Assembly: GCA_020002185.1 (NCBI GenBank)
Contig: CM034543.1
Location: forward strand, 4,806,413 to 4,870,412
Length of the DNA: 64,000 bases
Source: Paraescarpia echinospica
Lineage: Eukaryota > Annelida > Polychaeta > Sabellida > Siboglinidae
Reading direction: 5' to 3'
A model generated the notes under the pieces. That model searched no databases. It was given only the letters and a program-made list of their open reading frames with translations, and was not told where the DNA came from. Each line of letters begins with the position of its first letter. Within the stretch, counting starts at the first letter, position 1. A program made the position numbers and the translations under genes. Positions 1-11,565 of the stretch are shown piece by piece.

Positions 1-1045
1 TCACAATGTAGCTTACAAAACACATGACGTGGTTGACGCCCACATTTTGGTGATTTAACTGAATTTACGCATCCATTCATAAAGTCTAGACCCCCGCACG
101 CTCTGTCATTGGCCAATCTGCCAAAAATGACATCAGTAGGCTGACTTAATTCAGCGAATCAGAACCATGGTTTCAAATGTAGCGTCATCAGCCCTCCAAA
201 GCAAAAGTCGAAAACAAAATGCCGGAGCAGTATTTGGCAATTTATCCACTTCGAAAGTTTACTTCGGATTATCTTAAGTTTCTGCGTCAATATTTTGACA
301 GTATTCATAAATAAGGTTATCATACTAGTTCAGATAGTTAGAACGACTTTATGGTGTTTTCTGATGTGAAAATTCAACAAATTAGCAACGCAATGTTTCT
401 CCGGGCGAGTGCATGGGTTGCAACAGTAACGAACGCGGTAGTGACTGGCCTGCTTGAATCGGCCTATTTTTATGTCCGAAAAATCATAAAAATAAAAGTT
501 CTCAGCGGATTTGTTTCATTTTTGTGTTATTGGACAGCTAACATATATGGCTACATTTGTTTAACTGGACGTAGGGCGTACAGCCACTCGGTAATTATCT
601 GGCAACATGAAATGTTTGATTTTTTTGATGAAGTTGAGATAGTAATATCCCCATGATTTTAGTATGTGATATATTTATTATAATGTTATTATAATAAAGC
701 ATTCCTTTAGCAATAAAATGATACCTCATTCATATTTGTATGACAAATATTAGCAAAGTTATAATTTTTATGGGAACAGTATGCTACAGAGGATTTTCAG
801 TGGTCACTTCTAGGGTTAAGGTTGAACATTTCATATGCCAATAAAAAATGTCAAAAATTCATAACATAAAAATCATCCCAACTATTTCAGTGAAATTTTA
901 CTGAAACAAATACTTTAAAAAACTATATCTGCACAGGTATTTAATCGATATGATGTATTGTAAATGTATTTTTAAAATGTTGTCCTTTGACATGAGAAGG
1001 CAGTGTTAGTAGAAGGCAAAGAAGGGAGACGGAAAAGGAACGTAC
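1..1045. other. No gene recognised; probably TBCK intron
   Basis: AT-rich sequence with no convincing exon. A 101-codon open frame at 351-656 (+) matches no family I know and has no intron-exon context. By position this is probably the intron that follows the TBCK exon at 1046-1095. Confidence 0.4.
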
Positions 1046-1095
1046 TCATCCTCCAGTAGGATGTAGTAGGCCGTCTCATCCAAGCTCTGTAGTCT
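1046..1095 (-). CDS. TBCK: TBCK internal exon (after the DDxTVTLSL exon)
   Basis: On the minus strand a CCTTCCAG acceptor is followed by codons reading RLQSLDETAYYILLEDE and then a GTACGT donor. This matches the stretch of TBCK that follows the LLDD-TVTLSL motif (in the human protein RLKDVGGEAFYPLLEDD). The exon starts in phase 0, which joins the CAG codon ending the exon at 3892-3991, and ends in phase 2. The donor is chosen because homology ends there and the open frame soon stops. It is separated from the previous exon by the duplicated CA-rich block. The next exon is not visible in the 1 kb to the left. Confidence 0.72.
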
Positions 1096-1204
1096 CTGGA
1101 AGGAACATCAGAGATGTCATAACACATGCACAGGACACTTGCATGCATTTGTGTACAGGGCATGCATGCATTGTACACAAATGCATTCAACCAACGTGTG
1201 CACT

Positions 1205-2437
1205 GTGCACATGCATACAGACACACAAACAGACTCAAACATTCACACAGACACACGCACACAGACACACATCTCACACACACACCACATGCACACACAC
1301 ACAGACGCATGAACACAGACACACATCTCACACACACACACCACATGCACACACACATGCACGAACGCACCACACACTTACACACACACATACGCATGCA
1401 CACAGACACACATCTCACACACACCACACACACACCACACAAACACACACACACCACACACACCGCACACCACACACACCACACACACACCACACACACC
1501 ACACACACACCAGAAACACCGCACACTACACACACACCACACAAACACACAAATACACGCATGGTCACAGACACACATCTCGCACCGCACACACCGCACA
1601 CCACACAAACACACACATACACGCATGGTCACAGACACACATCTCACACACACACACCGCACATCGCGCACACCACACAAACACACGCATGCACACAGAC
1701 ACACATCTCACACACACACACTGCACACACCACACACACACCGCACACCGCACACACCACACAAACACACACATACATGCATGCACACAGACACACATCT
1801 CACACACACGCACACACCACACACCACACAAACACATGCATGCACACAGACACACATCTCACGCACACCGCACACCACACACACCACACACACACCACAC
1901 ACACCAGACACACCGCACACAAACACACCACACACAGACACACATCTCACACACACACCACACACACACCGCACACACCGCACACCACACACACACACAC
2001 ACACCACACGCACACACCGCACACACCAGACACACCAGACACACACACACACCGCACACACCGCACACACACCGCACACACACCACACACACTTACACAC
2101 ACAGACGCATGCACACAGACACACATCTCACACACACACCGCACACACACCGCACACACCACACACACCACACACACTGCACACCACACACCGCACACAC
2201 CACACAAACATGCACACCACACCACACACACACACATAAACACGCACACTTACTCACACACACACCACACACGCACACACACCATGCACACACATGCACA
2301 CAGACACACTCATTTACAGACACACATAGACACACGACATGCACACACGTGCACGAATGCACCACACACACACATATGCACACACCCATTCACTCACATG
2401 CACGCACACATGCACACACCCAAACTCAAACACACAT

Positions 2438-2485
<48 letters not shown>

Positions 2486-2493
2486 GCACACAA
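1205..2493. repeat. CA-rich degenerate minisatellite, copy 1
   Basis: About 1.3 kb of nearly pure CACA with recurring interruptions (CATGCACACAGACACACATC, CACCACACA, CACCGCACA). Phrases such as ACAGACACACATCTCACAC recur roughly every 50-60 bp, so it is a higher-order minisatellite rather than a simple (CA)n. The 100-450 codon frames here (His/Thr on +, Cys/Val on -) are composition artefacts. From about 1425 the block is repeated almost verbatim at 2641-3790. Confidence 0.9.
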
Positions 2494-2593
2494 ATCTTCA
2501 CTGAATGATTCACATGCAGGATTTTTACACCCTCTCCCCTCAAGGGAATACTTTCAGTTCCCTTCCATCCATTCCCCTCAAGGGAAAACTCAC

Positions 2594-2640
2594 CTGTCTA
2601 AGGGAGTCGAGGGACAGAGTGACCGTCACATCGTCCAGAA
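2594..2640 (-). pseudogene. TBCK: Truncated duplicate of TBCK exon
   Basis: This repeats the 3' half of the TBCK exon at 3892-3991: LDDVTVTLSLDSLRQ followed by the same GTGAGT donor and the same intronic CCCCTCAAGGGAA motifs through about 2500. After 2640 homology stops and CA repeat begins, so the 5' half and the acceptor are missing. It was carried along with the CA block in a ~1.3 kb tandem duplication. With a donor and no acceptor it cannot be an ordinary internal exon. Confidence 0.85.
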
Positions 2641-3789
2641 CCACACACACACCACACAAACACACACACACCACACACACCAGACACACTGCACACCACA
2701 CACACCACACACACCACACACACACCACACACACACCACACACACACCACACACACACCACACACACACCAGAAACACCGCACACTACACACACACCACA
2801 CAAACACACAAATACACGCATGCACACAGACACACATCTCACACACACACACCACACGCACCGCACACCACACAAACACACACATACACGCATGGTCACA
2901 GACACACATCTCACACACACACACCGCACATCGCACACACCCCGCACACCACACAAACACACGCATGCACACAGACACACATCTCACACACACACACTGC
3001 ACACACCACACACACACCGCACACCGCACACACCACACAAACACACACATACATGCATGCACACAGACACACATCTCACACACACACACACACCGCACAC
3101 ACCACACACCACACAAACACATGCATGCACACAGACACACATCTCACGCACACCGCACACCACACACACCACACACACACACACACCACACACACCAGAC
3201 ACACCGCACACAAACACACCACACACAGACACACATCTCACACACACACCACACACACACCGCACACACCGCACACACACACACACACACCACACGCACA
3301 CCACACGCACACACCGCACACACCAGACACACCAGACACACCAGACACACACACACACCGCACACACACCACACACACCGCACACACACCACACACACTT
3401 ACACACACAGACGCATGCACACAGACACACATCTCACACACACACTGCACACACCACACACACTGCACACCACACACCGCACACACCACACAAACATGCA
3501 CACCACACCACACACACACACATAAACACGCACACTTACTCACACACACACACACCACACACGCACACACACCACACACACACCACATGCACACACATGC
3601 ACACAGACACACTCATTTACAGACACACATAGACACACGACATGCACACACGTGCACGAATGCACCACACACACACATATGCACACACCCATTCACTCAC
3701 ATGCACGCACACATGCACACACCCAAACTCAAACACACATAAACACACACACACACACACACACACAAAACACACACACATATGCACAC
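2641..3789. repeat. CA-rich degenerate minisatellite, copy 2
   Basis: This is the second copy of the block, aligned with copy 1 at an offset of about 1260-1300 bp with small CA-length changes. Distinctive shared phrases include the CCAGAAACACCGCACACTAC stretch (1510 and 2770) and the AATCTTCACTGAATGATTCA flank (2491 and 3789). It lies inside a TBCK intron. Confidence 0.9.
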
Positions 3790-3891
3790 AAATCTTCACT
3801 GAATGATTCACATGCAGGATTTTTACACCCTCTCCCCTCAAGGGAATACTTTCAGTTCCCTTCCATCCATTCCCCTCAAGGGAAAACTCAC

Positions 3892-3991
3892 CTGTCTAAG
3901 GGAGTCGAGGGACAGAGTGACCGTCACATCGTCCAGAAGCACTGACCGGTCTCGCTGCTCTCCAAACATCTCTCCCTCCTGGAGCACGTAA
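3892..3991 (-). CDS. TBCK: TBCK internal exon (FGxxRDRSxLLDDxTVTLSL)
   Basis: TBCK is a TBC-domain protein with an N-terminal pseudokinase and a C-terminal rhodanese domain, linked to mTOR signalling and endosomal traffic. The exon reads YVLQEGEMFGEQRDRS then VLLDDVTVTLSLDSLRQ, matching the linker between the kinase-like and TBC domains (human FLFEDGESFGQGRDRS, LLDDTTVTLSL). The acceptor is GTTTGTTTCAG and the donor GTGAGT. It starts in phase 2, joining the AG left by exon 5621-5759, and ends in phase 0, joining exon 1046-1095. Its first 27 bases and its acceptor have been amplified into the adjoining 46-bp minisatellite. Confidence 0.88.
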
Positions 3992-5488
3992 CTGAAACAA
4001 ACCACACCATAACATCTCGCCCTCCTGGAGCACGTAGCTGAAACAAACCACATCATAACATCTCACCTTCCTGGAGCACATAGCTGAAACAAACCCCACC
4101 ATAACATCTCACCCTCCTGGAGCATGTAGCAAAAACAAACCACACCATAACATCTAACCTTCCTGAAGTATGTAGCTGAAACAAACCACACCATAACATC
4201 TCACCCTCCTGGAGCACATAGTTGAAACAAACCACACCATAACATCTCACCCTCCTGGAGCATGTAGTTGAAACAAACCACACCATAACATCCCTCCCTC
4301 CTGGAGCACGTTGTTGAAACAAACCACATCATAACATCTCACCCTCCTGGAGCACATAGCTGAAACAAACCACATCATAACATCTCACCTTCCTGGAGCA
4401 CATAGCTGAAACAAACCCCACTATAACATCTCACCCTCCTGGAGCATGTAGCAAAAACAAACCACACCATAACATCTCACCCTCCTGGAGCACATAGTTG
4501 AAACAAACCCCACTATAACATCTCACCCTCCTGGAGCATGTAGCAAAAACAAACCACACCATAACATCTAACCTTCCTGAAGTATGTAGCTGAAACAAAC
4601 CACACCATAACATCTAACCTTCCTGAAGTATGTAGCTGAAACAAACCACACCATAACATCTCACCCTCCTGGAGCACATAGTTGAAACAAACCACACCAT
4701 AACATCCCTCCCTCCTGGAGCACGTAGTTGAAACAAACCACATCATAACATCTCACCTTTCTGGAGCACATAGCTGAAACAAACCCCACTATAACATCTC
4801 ACCCTCCTGGAGCATGTAGCAAAAACAAACCACACCATAACATCTCACCCTCCTGGAGCACATAGTTGAAACAAACCCCACTATAACATCTCACCCTCCT
4901 GGAGCATGTAGCAAAAACAAACCACACCATAACATCTAACCTTCCTGAAGTATGTAGCTGAAACAAACCACACCATAACATCTAACCTTCCTGAAGTATG
5001 TAGCTGAAACAAACCACACCATAACATCTCACCCTCCTGGAGCACATAGTTGAAACAAACCACACCATAACATCTCACCCTTCTGGAGCACGTAGTTGAA
5101 ACAAACCACACCATAACATCCCTCCCTGCTGGAGCACATAGTTGAAACAAACCACACCATAACATCTCACCCTCCTGGAGCACATAGTTGAAACAAACCA
5201 CACCATAACATCTCACCCTCCTGGAGCACGTAGTTGAAACAAACCACACCATAACATCTCACCCTCCTGGAGCACGTAGTTGAAACAAACCACACCATAA
5301 CATCCCTCCCTCCTGGAGCACATAGTTGCAACAAACCACACCATAACATCTCACCCTCCTGCAGCATGTAGTTGAAACAAACCACACCATGATATCTCAC
5401 CTTCCTAGAGCACATAGTTGAAACAAACCACACCATAACATCTCACCCTACTAGATCATATAGCTGAAACAAACCACACCATAACATC
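3965..5488. repeat. 46-bp minisatellite, ~33 copies, derived from a splice acceptor
   Basis: The unit on the plus strand runs AACATCTCACCCTCCTGGAG, CACATAGTTGAAACAAACCA, CACCAT. On the TBCK (minus) strand each unit carries the polypyrimidine-like GGTTTGTTTCAG or CAA, then the first codons of the TBCK exon (YVLQEGEM). Units with TAGCTGAAAC keep an AG acceptor; units with TAGTTGAAAC have lost it. Because 46 is not divisible by 3 and the unit has few stops, long frames appear on the minus strand; they are not genes. The array runs straight into the exon at 3991. Confidence 0.95.
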
Positions 5489-5620
5489 AGTGTAATTTTG
5501 ACTGGAATAATAAAATATATATCTCCCAAACAAATAATTTTTAAATTATATAAAATTAACTCTGGCACTATTTACAAAATGAGACGGAATGATGAGACAA
5601 GTGTAGCAAAGGGCGCTTAC

Positions 5621-5759
5621 CTGGTGAGGTTGATGATGGGGGGCTTGGTGGGTATTAGCCCCTCCCTGCGTAGGGTGGTCTCCAGATCTCCCCCAGCCAG
5701 CCGCCACAAGTAGTAGACTTCCCTGAGGCTTCGTTCCCCCAACAGATCCACTGCTTCAC
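5621..5759 (-). CDS. TBCK: TBCK internal exon (ERSLREVYYLWRLAGGDLE)
   Basis: The exon reads EAVDLLGERSLREVYYLWRL, AGGDLETTLRREGLIPTKPP, then IINLT. This is close to the human TBCK segment [20 protein letters not shown] and SKPPICTLP, just after the pseudokinase domain. The acceptor is TCTGTGTAG and the donor GTAAGC. It starts after one base of a split codon and ends in phase 2, exactly as needed for exon 3892-3991 across the minisatellite intron. Kinase-domain exons should lie to the right, in or beyond the sequence gap. None was found in the resolved sequence. Confidence 0.9.
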
Positions 5760-5977
5760 CTACACAGACAGATGTAGACAGACGTCTAGATGAACACCAC
5801 AGTAGACGCAGTGACATAGGACACTCTAGTACAGACAGTCTAACTATAATCAAGCTACTGTGTATGTGTGTAGGCATGAATGCATGTCTGTGTGTGTGTG
5901 TGTGTTGTGTGCATGTGTGTGTTTGTAGGCATGCGTACGTGTGTGTGTGTGTGCGTGTGAGTGTAGGCATGCGCACA

Positions 5978-6977
5978 NNNNNNNNNNNNNNNNNNNNNNN
6001 NNNNNNNNNNNNNNNNNNNNNNNNNNNNNNNNNNNNNNNNNNNNNNNNNNNNNNNNNNNNNNNNNNNNNNNNNNNNNNNNNNNNNNNNNNNNNNNNNNNN
6101 NNNNNNNNNNNNNNNNNNNNNNNNNNNNNNNNNNNNNNNNNNNNNNNNNNNNNNNNNNNNNNNNNNNNNNNNNNNNNNNNNNNNNNNNNNNNNNNNNNNN
6201 NNNNNNNNNNNNNNNNNNNNNNNNNNNNNNNNNNNNNNNNNNNNNNNNNNNNNNNNNNNNNNNNNNNNNNNNNNNNNNNNNNNNNNNNNNNNNNNNNNNN
6301 NNNNNNNNNNNNNNNNNNNNNNNNNNNNNNNNNNNNNNNNNNNNNNNNNNNNNNNNNNNNNNNNNNNNNNNNNNNNNNNNNNNNNNNNNNNNNNNNNNNN
6401 NNNNNNNNNNNNNNNNNNNNNNNNNNNNNNNNNNNNNNNNNNNNNNNNNNNNNNNNNNNNNNNNNNNNNNNNNNNNNNNNNNNNNNNNNNNNNNNNNNNN
6501 NNNNNNNNNNNNNNNNNNNNNNNNNNNNNNNNNNNNNNNNNNNNNNNNNNNNNNNNNNNNNNNNNNNNNNNNNNNNNNNNNNNNNNNNNNNNNNNNNNNN
6601 NNNNNNNNNNNNNNNNNNNNNNNNNNNNNNNNNNNNNNNNNNNNNNNNNNNNNNNNNNNNNNNNNNNNNNNNNNNNNNNNNNNNNNNNNNNNNNNNNNNN
6701 NNNNNNNNNNNNNNNNNNNNNNNNNNNNNNNNNNNNNNNNNNNNNNNNNNNNNNNNNNNNNNNNNNNNNNNNNNNNNNNNNNNNNNNNNNNNNNNNNNNN
6801 NNNNNNNNNNNNNNNNNNNNNNNNNNNNNNNNNNNNNNNNNNNNNNNNNNNNNNNNNNNNNNNNNNNNNNNNNNNNNNNNNNNNNNNNNNNNNNNNNNNN
6901 NNNNNNNNNNNNNNNNNNNNNNNNNNNNNNNNNNNNNNNNNNNNNNNNNNNNNNNNNNNNNNNNNNNNNNNNNNNNN
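5978..6977. other. Assembly gap (1000 N)
   Basis: Exactly 1000 Ns, a conventional scaffold-gap size, so the true length is unknown. The left edge (5864-5977) is a TG-rich microsatellite, a likely cause of the break. The right edge enters an exon of the PKD/REJ gene. Missing 5' exons of both TBCK (-) and the PKD/REJ gene (+) should lie here or beyond. Confidence 0.99.
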
Positions 6978-7071
6978 AATAACGTCACTGTCAGAAACAA
7001 CGTCATCGTCCAACTTCCGGTCACGCGCCAGTATGACGTCCAAAGCACGGCTCCGTTGTATTACGGCACTG
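6978..7071 (+). CDS. PKD/REJ protein exon (5' cut by gap)
   Basis: The frame NNVTVRNNVIVQLPVTRQYD, VQSTAPLYYGT ends at a GTACGA donor in phase 1. The next exon supplies GT to complete a glycine, giving a seamless YYGT-GDVEFTF. The VTVRNNVIVQLPV pattern resembles the beta-strand linkers between PKD repeats. The start is hidden in the gap. Confidence 0.6.
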
Positions 7072-7372
7072 GTACGAAACTAGACCCAATCATAACGCGA
7101 AATTCGCGATTACGCATTACGTTAACCGAGTTAGGATTATGGTAAGGCATACACGGAGAATAATCCACATTGCCTCATCCATGTTATCGAATTTGCAAAT
7201 AACATTGCGAACACCTTTAGCGATAACATAAAATGTATAACCAACAATTCCGGTAAGTTACACTTTTGGCACATCAACATGGAGAACATTATTCACGGAT
7301 TCTATCTTGATTATCTTGCATTACTATTATTATTTCAGTACAAAATGTAAACTTTGTATGTTGCTATTTAAG

Positions 7373-7596
7373 GTGACGTTGAGTTTACGTTCACCTACCC
7401 GACTGACGCGCTCCTGCCTTCCGATGCCGTTATGCAATGGAAATGGGGTGACGGATCGATGACGTCACCGGGGGAACTTCCATTCCGAAACCCACCCTAT
7501 GCGATCATAGTCAGTCATGCATACAGTGTCCCTGGCGATTACCAAGCATCCGTGGTTATCAGTAATTTTGCTACTCGTGAAGAATTCCGCATTTCT
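7373..7596 (+). CDS. PKD/REJ protein exon: PKD repeat
   Basis: This encodes a PKD (polycystic kidney disease, Ig-like) repeat. The hallmarks are WKWGDGS near the middle and [19 protein letters not shown] near the end, matching the W-x-FGDG and H-x-Y-x2-PG-x-Y signatures. The acceptor is TATTTAAG and the donor GTAAGT. It enters in phase 1 and leaves in phase 0. PKD repeats form extracellular rods in polycystin-1-like receptors. The intron that follows holds an ATGG microsatellite. Confidence 0.85.
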
Positions 7597-7779
7597 GTAA
7601 GTATACGCCTCCCGTTCAATGTGCAATTCTTAAGTGACATTTGTTTGCTTATATTGTGCGTGGTAAATGTTATAATAATAATAATATTAAGACGAAGACA
7701 AAAGCGAAGAAGAAAACGTATTTTGTGCCTAAATGCTAAGCTCAGAGGGTCACCAAAACAACAGGATTATCCAGTCTCG

Positions 7780-7791
7780 ATGGATGGATGG

Positions 7792-7827
<36 letters not shown>

Positions 7828-7837
7828 ATGGATGGAT
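7780..7837. repeat. (ATGG)n microsatellite in PKD/REJ intron
   Basis: About 14 units of TGGA with one interruption (GGACGGAT). Intronic, with no predicted function. Confidence 0.95.
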
Positions 7838-8704
7838 ACACCAGGAAACGAAGTAGGATATATAAAAGATACCCATCTAAATTCTGGCTGGATTGTATTA
7901 CTAACTAACGGAGAACAAATGTCGAATTGTCGGCGCGATGTCCAACCACGCCCTAGTTCCAATGTTAGCATGTGATATAGGAACAAAACAACTCTTCCAC
8001 CGCAACAAAATAATTTACATTATTTTCATAATGAATAGACGACACACAATGTCAGTGGTCACTGATGTTTAAATGTCCATCTCTGTTAAAATATAACTAA
8101 ATTGTATTATTATTATTGTCGTCGTTGTTATTATTACTATTATTAATATGTGAATAATGTGTGTTTATGTACAGTCACAACAGTACTTGCCGTCGTTGAG
8201 ACTGTGTACTTACTTGCTCGTGTCGTCTTTCTCGGTGATTCCTCGTCAAGTACCCTAAGTTTGTGATCGGGCATCAGTGGAAAGCCGTTGTCATGTCTGC
8301 TAAATTGAAACCCGAATGCCCTAATTCCTAATGTTGTTACTGCCTTCTAGCTTCGTAACCTATCTATCTATCTATCTATCTGTATTTTATTGATTCCCCT
8401 CTGCCCTTTAATTTCCCCCTCATTATCTCTCTTCTACCCTCCCTAAATAGTCCTTCACCGCAACCACAATTCGTCCTTTTCCCTCCTCTACCACTGCTGC
8501 CCCCATCCCATCGTCGTTTCACAAATACCAATTCTTCTTATATACTAGCCGTAGGTGCCACACTGCACGAAGAGGAGAACTAGTTTACCCCTGCACACCT
8601 TATCTCTGCTTCAACGAACTCCCCTTTCTAACGTTCAAGAAATAACTCCTTCCCTCTTCACCTCGCCTACTCCCACCCTATGACCATACCATACTGATTT
8701 GTAG

Positions 8705-8858
8705 GCGGGCGTCTACGAGCGGATAGAAAGACTCGCCGTCGCTGCTCTCTACAAGCCCCAACTGCCCGTTGACAGTCCGGGTGTGCAGGGCTTTGGGTCG
8801 GAACACAACCAATTCCCTATAGATCGTGACGTCATCTTCAACATGACAAGAAGCTCTG
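8705..8858 (+). CDS. PKD/REJ protein exon (AGVYERIERLAV)
   Basis: The exon reads AGVYERIERLAVAALYKPQL, then PVDSPGVQGFGSEHNQFPID, then RDVIFNMTRSS, with a TTTGTAG acceptor and a GTGCGT donor. It enters in phase 0 and leaves in phase 1, consistent with both neighbours. The YERIERL phrase resembles the start of the next PKD-type module (V-Y-E-x-I-x-x-L). FNMT is an N-glycosylation sequon. Confidence 0.75.
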
Positions 8859-9179
8859 GTGCGTGCAAATTGTGCGGAAAGAACGGACTAATAAATTTAG
8901 TTTAATGACATTGTGTTTATAGTTAGAATGTTTGGGGATGTTCTTAATTAATAGGTTTTCATTCCGTAATGTGTACACGCACGCCACACGCACACACACA
9001 CACACACGCGTACACACACGCGCGCGCGCATGCTCGCGCTGAAGCTTATAGATAAACACACACAAAACAAGCCTATCAATAAATAAAGAAAACATACATA
9101 ACAACAGTAACAGTTTAATTCACGCTTCTTGATTGGTTGCAATTATTAAGTAATAGTACGTAATTTCTCCTCGATAAAG

Positions 9180-9280
9180 GCACTGTGGTAAGCTACATCG
9201 CCGAAGCCGTCCTCGAGTCAAACGGTTCCCGAGTGACCACGGAAGCAACCGAAGACGTGATACCCGTCCGATTCACGACA
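9180..9280 (+). CDS. PKD/REJ protein exon (GTVVSYIAEAVLES)
   Basis: It reads GTVVSYIAEAVLESNGSRVT, TEATEDVIPVRFTT between a CGATAAAG acceptor and a GTGAGT donor. Phase 1 in and phase 0 out agree with the neighbours. It probably forms the inner strands of a PKD-like domain that ends in the next exon (PGLYRVSINASN). The AAAG acceptor has a weak pyrimidine tract, so the 5' edge is less certain. Confidence 0.7.
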
Positions 9281-10072
9281 GTGAGTAGAGGCAAAATACC
9301 TTCCTCTACATTTATTGTTATTACTAATACCCGGCTATGTGGCACCAGCTTTGTTGCACAGTAGTATGTCTAAACTCTAATAAATTCTTATTGGTACACA
9401 CTAAGTTTTGCAACGTTAATTGTATATTTACAGTATCCGTTTCCAATGTCGGTATAGACATATTATATATTAGAGTTACTCATTTTACAATAAGAATATG
9501 TATAAACAGTTTAATTTTGAGTGAAAATATATTTGGTGACAACAACCATTTAGTGAATACATAAACCGTACACTCAACATGTTAGCGTATCGTTAAGTAA
9601 TATCATGTTTGAAACAGCTACTTCGAGGAATTATAAACACACAAGTCCATATCCATCGAATTGAACATAATATAACGACAGTGTGTAAAGACATGTACAT
9701 TATTGGTGTAGTGAGAATGTATACCTTAATTATCTTAGGTATATTCAGATCCCTGGATCCAATTTTTCTTTATAGTGTAGTATTATAAGTTCATACTTTC
9801 CTGTAATCAGTGTTATTAGCGGTGTTTCATGGTAAAACAAACATCACCTGGGTAAACCATAAATGATCCAGACGAGTTTAAATCAGCTTACGTATCTAGC
9901 TTGTATTACTGATTCATGTAGACTATTCCATGGTTCATTCACTCGACGATGATGTTTTCCTGCTTACATTTAGTTTTGCTCTTTGGGTAACACATTTAAG
10001 AGACTGCCCGCTATTTCCTGATCTTAGTGACGTACATGCCCACTGTAACCACTTGTCCTTCTGTCTCCGTAG

Positions 10073-10915
10073 CCCGGCCTGTATCGAGTGTCGATCAACG
10101 CCAGCAACCCGCTGGACACCGCCACCGTCAAAGTTGTCATCGTTGTCGCTGAGAGCGTCGTGGGCGCCAGGGTAATGGACAACGGGGCTGTGACAAGCCC
10201 CGGGCAGCTCAAACACTTCACCGTCAGGTTCGACGCGCTGCCGTCGAATGCCGTCGTAGACGTGATGTTTGGGGATGGAGAGAAGGCTACCTTCGGTGGC
10301 CAGGGAACGGGAGCCAGCGACCCGTTGGAGGTGTCACACGTGTACGCCACTTCCGGTGCGTACACCGTCGATATCATTGCTCTCAACAACGTGAGTCGCT
10401 CGACGGCGAGTCTCGACTTCACCGTGTCAGCCATACAAGACTGCAAGCGGCCCAATGTGGCCATCAAAGATGTCTACGCGCCGCTTTTCTACCGGCCCTA
10501 TGTTGTTGCGCGGAAGGATGCACTTACTCTCAGTGCTGAGGCGGACCTTGACTGTGGCGCGACGGTCAAGGCGAACTACACCTGGACGATCGACGAGGTG
10601 GACGCACAATTCGGCCAGGTGCTCCGTCGCGTGGACACTGAGTCCCTTGCTAGTCGCACCCGCTTCGACTTCGCCGTTCCAGCTCGGTTCCTCCCTTACG
10701 GACTCTATCGTTTCACGTACCGCGTGCTGATGGATGGACCCAGCGACGCCTTCGGTAACCATGTTGTCACTTACATCAGAATGGTCAAATCGCCCCTCGT
10801 GGCGCGACTCACGGAAGGGGTAGCGTCGACCCTTGTGCGGGGGTGGGGACAAGACGTCACCCTGGAGCCGGGCAAGTTCTCCCTGGATCCTGACCTGAAC
10901 AGTGACGAAGTCCAG
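10073..10915 (+). CDS. PKD/REJ protein main exon: PKD repeat and start of REJ domain
   Basis: This 843-nt exon (281 codons, phase 0 to 0) opens with PGLYRVSINASNPLDTATVK, closing one PKD-like fold. A full PKD repeat follows with VDVMFGDGE and VSHVYATSGAYTVDIIALNN. The REJ (receptor for egg jelly) domain begins around KRPNVAIKDVYAP, with the typical LSAEADLDC, YTWTIDE, LPYGLYRFTYRV and LDPDLNSDE phrases. PKD plus REJ is the extracellular signature of polycystin-1 and sperm PKDREJ/suREJ proteins, which act at cilia or the sperm surface. Codon use is GC-rich against an AT-rich background, as expected of real coding sequence. The transmembrane and GPS/PLAT part of the gene is not in view. Confidence 0.92.
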
Positions 10916-11565
10916 GTGAGAGAACCATTAACTGAAATCTGACAAATATCTTAGTTTACCAAAATCTGACAATGACCCACAATCTCAACCGGTGTGCCAT
11001 TCCCGTTATATTGCAGCAAATTAACAGTTGAAATTACTTTTTCTTCCTGACTTTGCAAAGATACACACATTCTATTCAGGATCCACCACAACATTACAAT
11101 AACCCAGTTCGCCATTATTATTGCGAGACAATCATATACCAAGCTACCGACATACAAGTCAGAGTCGCATTGAGAATCATATTCAGGAGGGCTATGGTAA
11201 CCCGTGGGCAATAAATGAATAAAATCTCCCACCTGTTTAGATGTCTTCTATGCATCCCAAGGAACGAGACAAGCCATGTTGTCAATCATGGAGGGGATGA
11301 CAGATGGATGGAAATCTTGAATTTTAAAATGGCGGACAATATTTATAATTGTTCAACATTAACTCGGACTGAGAACACCGACATCTGAAATGGCAAGGAA
11401 CTTAACTAAAATAGTATATATCATTTGTTAAGTACACTCGAATGAACATCGGGTGGATATTAGCACGGGCAATAGTAGTATGACATCATCTATTCATCGT
11501 CAAATGTGTTAAGATGGCGTTCGCTGGTATAAAACGATACGTGGATGCAAGTCATTTGTTTGTAG

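Noticed and set aside
351..656. 101-codon plus-strand ORF
   Set aside because: No family resemblance, ordinary AT-rich composition, and position inside a probable TBCK intron; consistent with chance.
972..3742. Long His/Thr-rich (+) and Cys/Val-rich (-) open frames
   Set aside because: They are translations of CA-rich repeat in several frames at once, with no codon bias, start context or domain.
4053..5436. Minus-strand frames with YVLQEGEML-type peptide repeats, and the regular array itself as a CRISPR
   Set aside because: The frames arise because a stop-poor 46-bp unit cycles through three frames. The array has no spacers, the whole unit is repeated, and the genome is eukaryotic.
5850..7083. 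Four ~370-397 codon frames across the gap
   Set aside because: They consist almost entirely of N-derived X residues.
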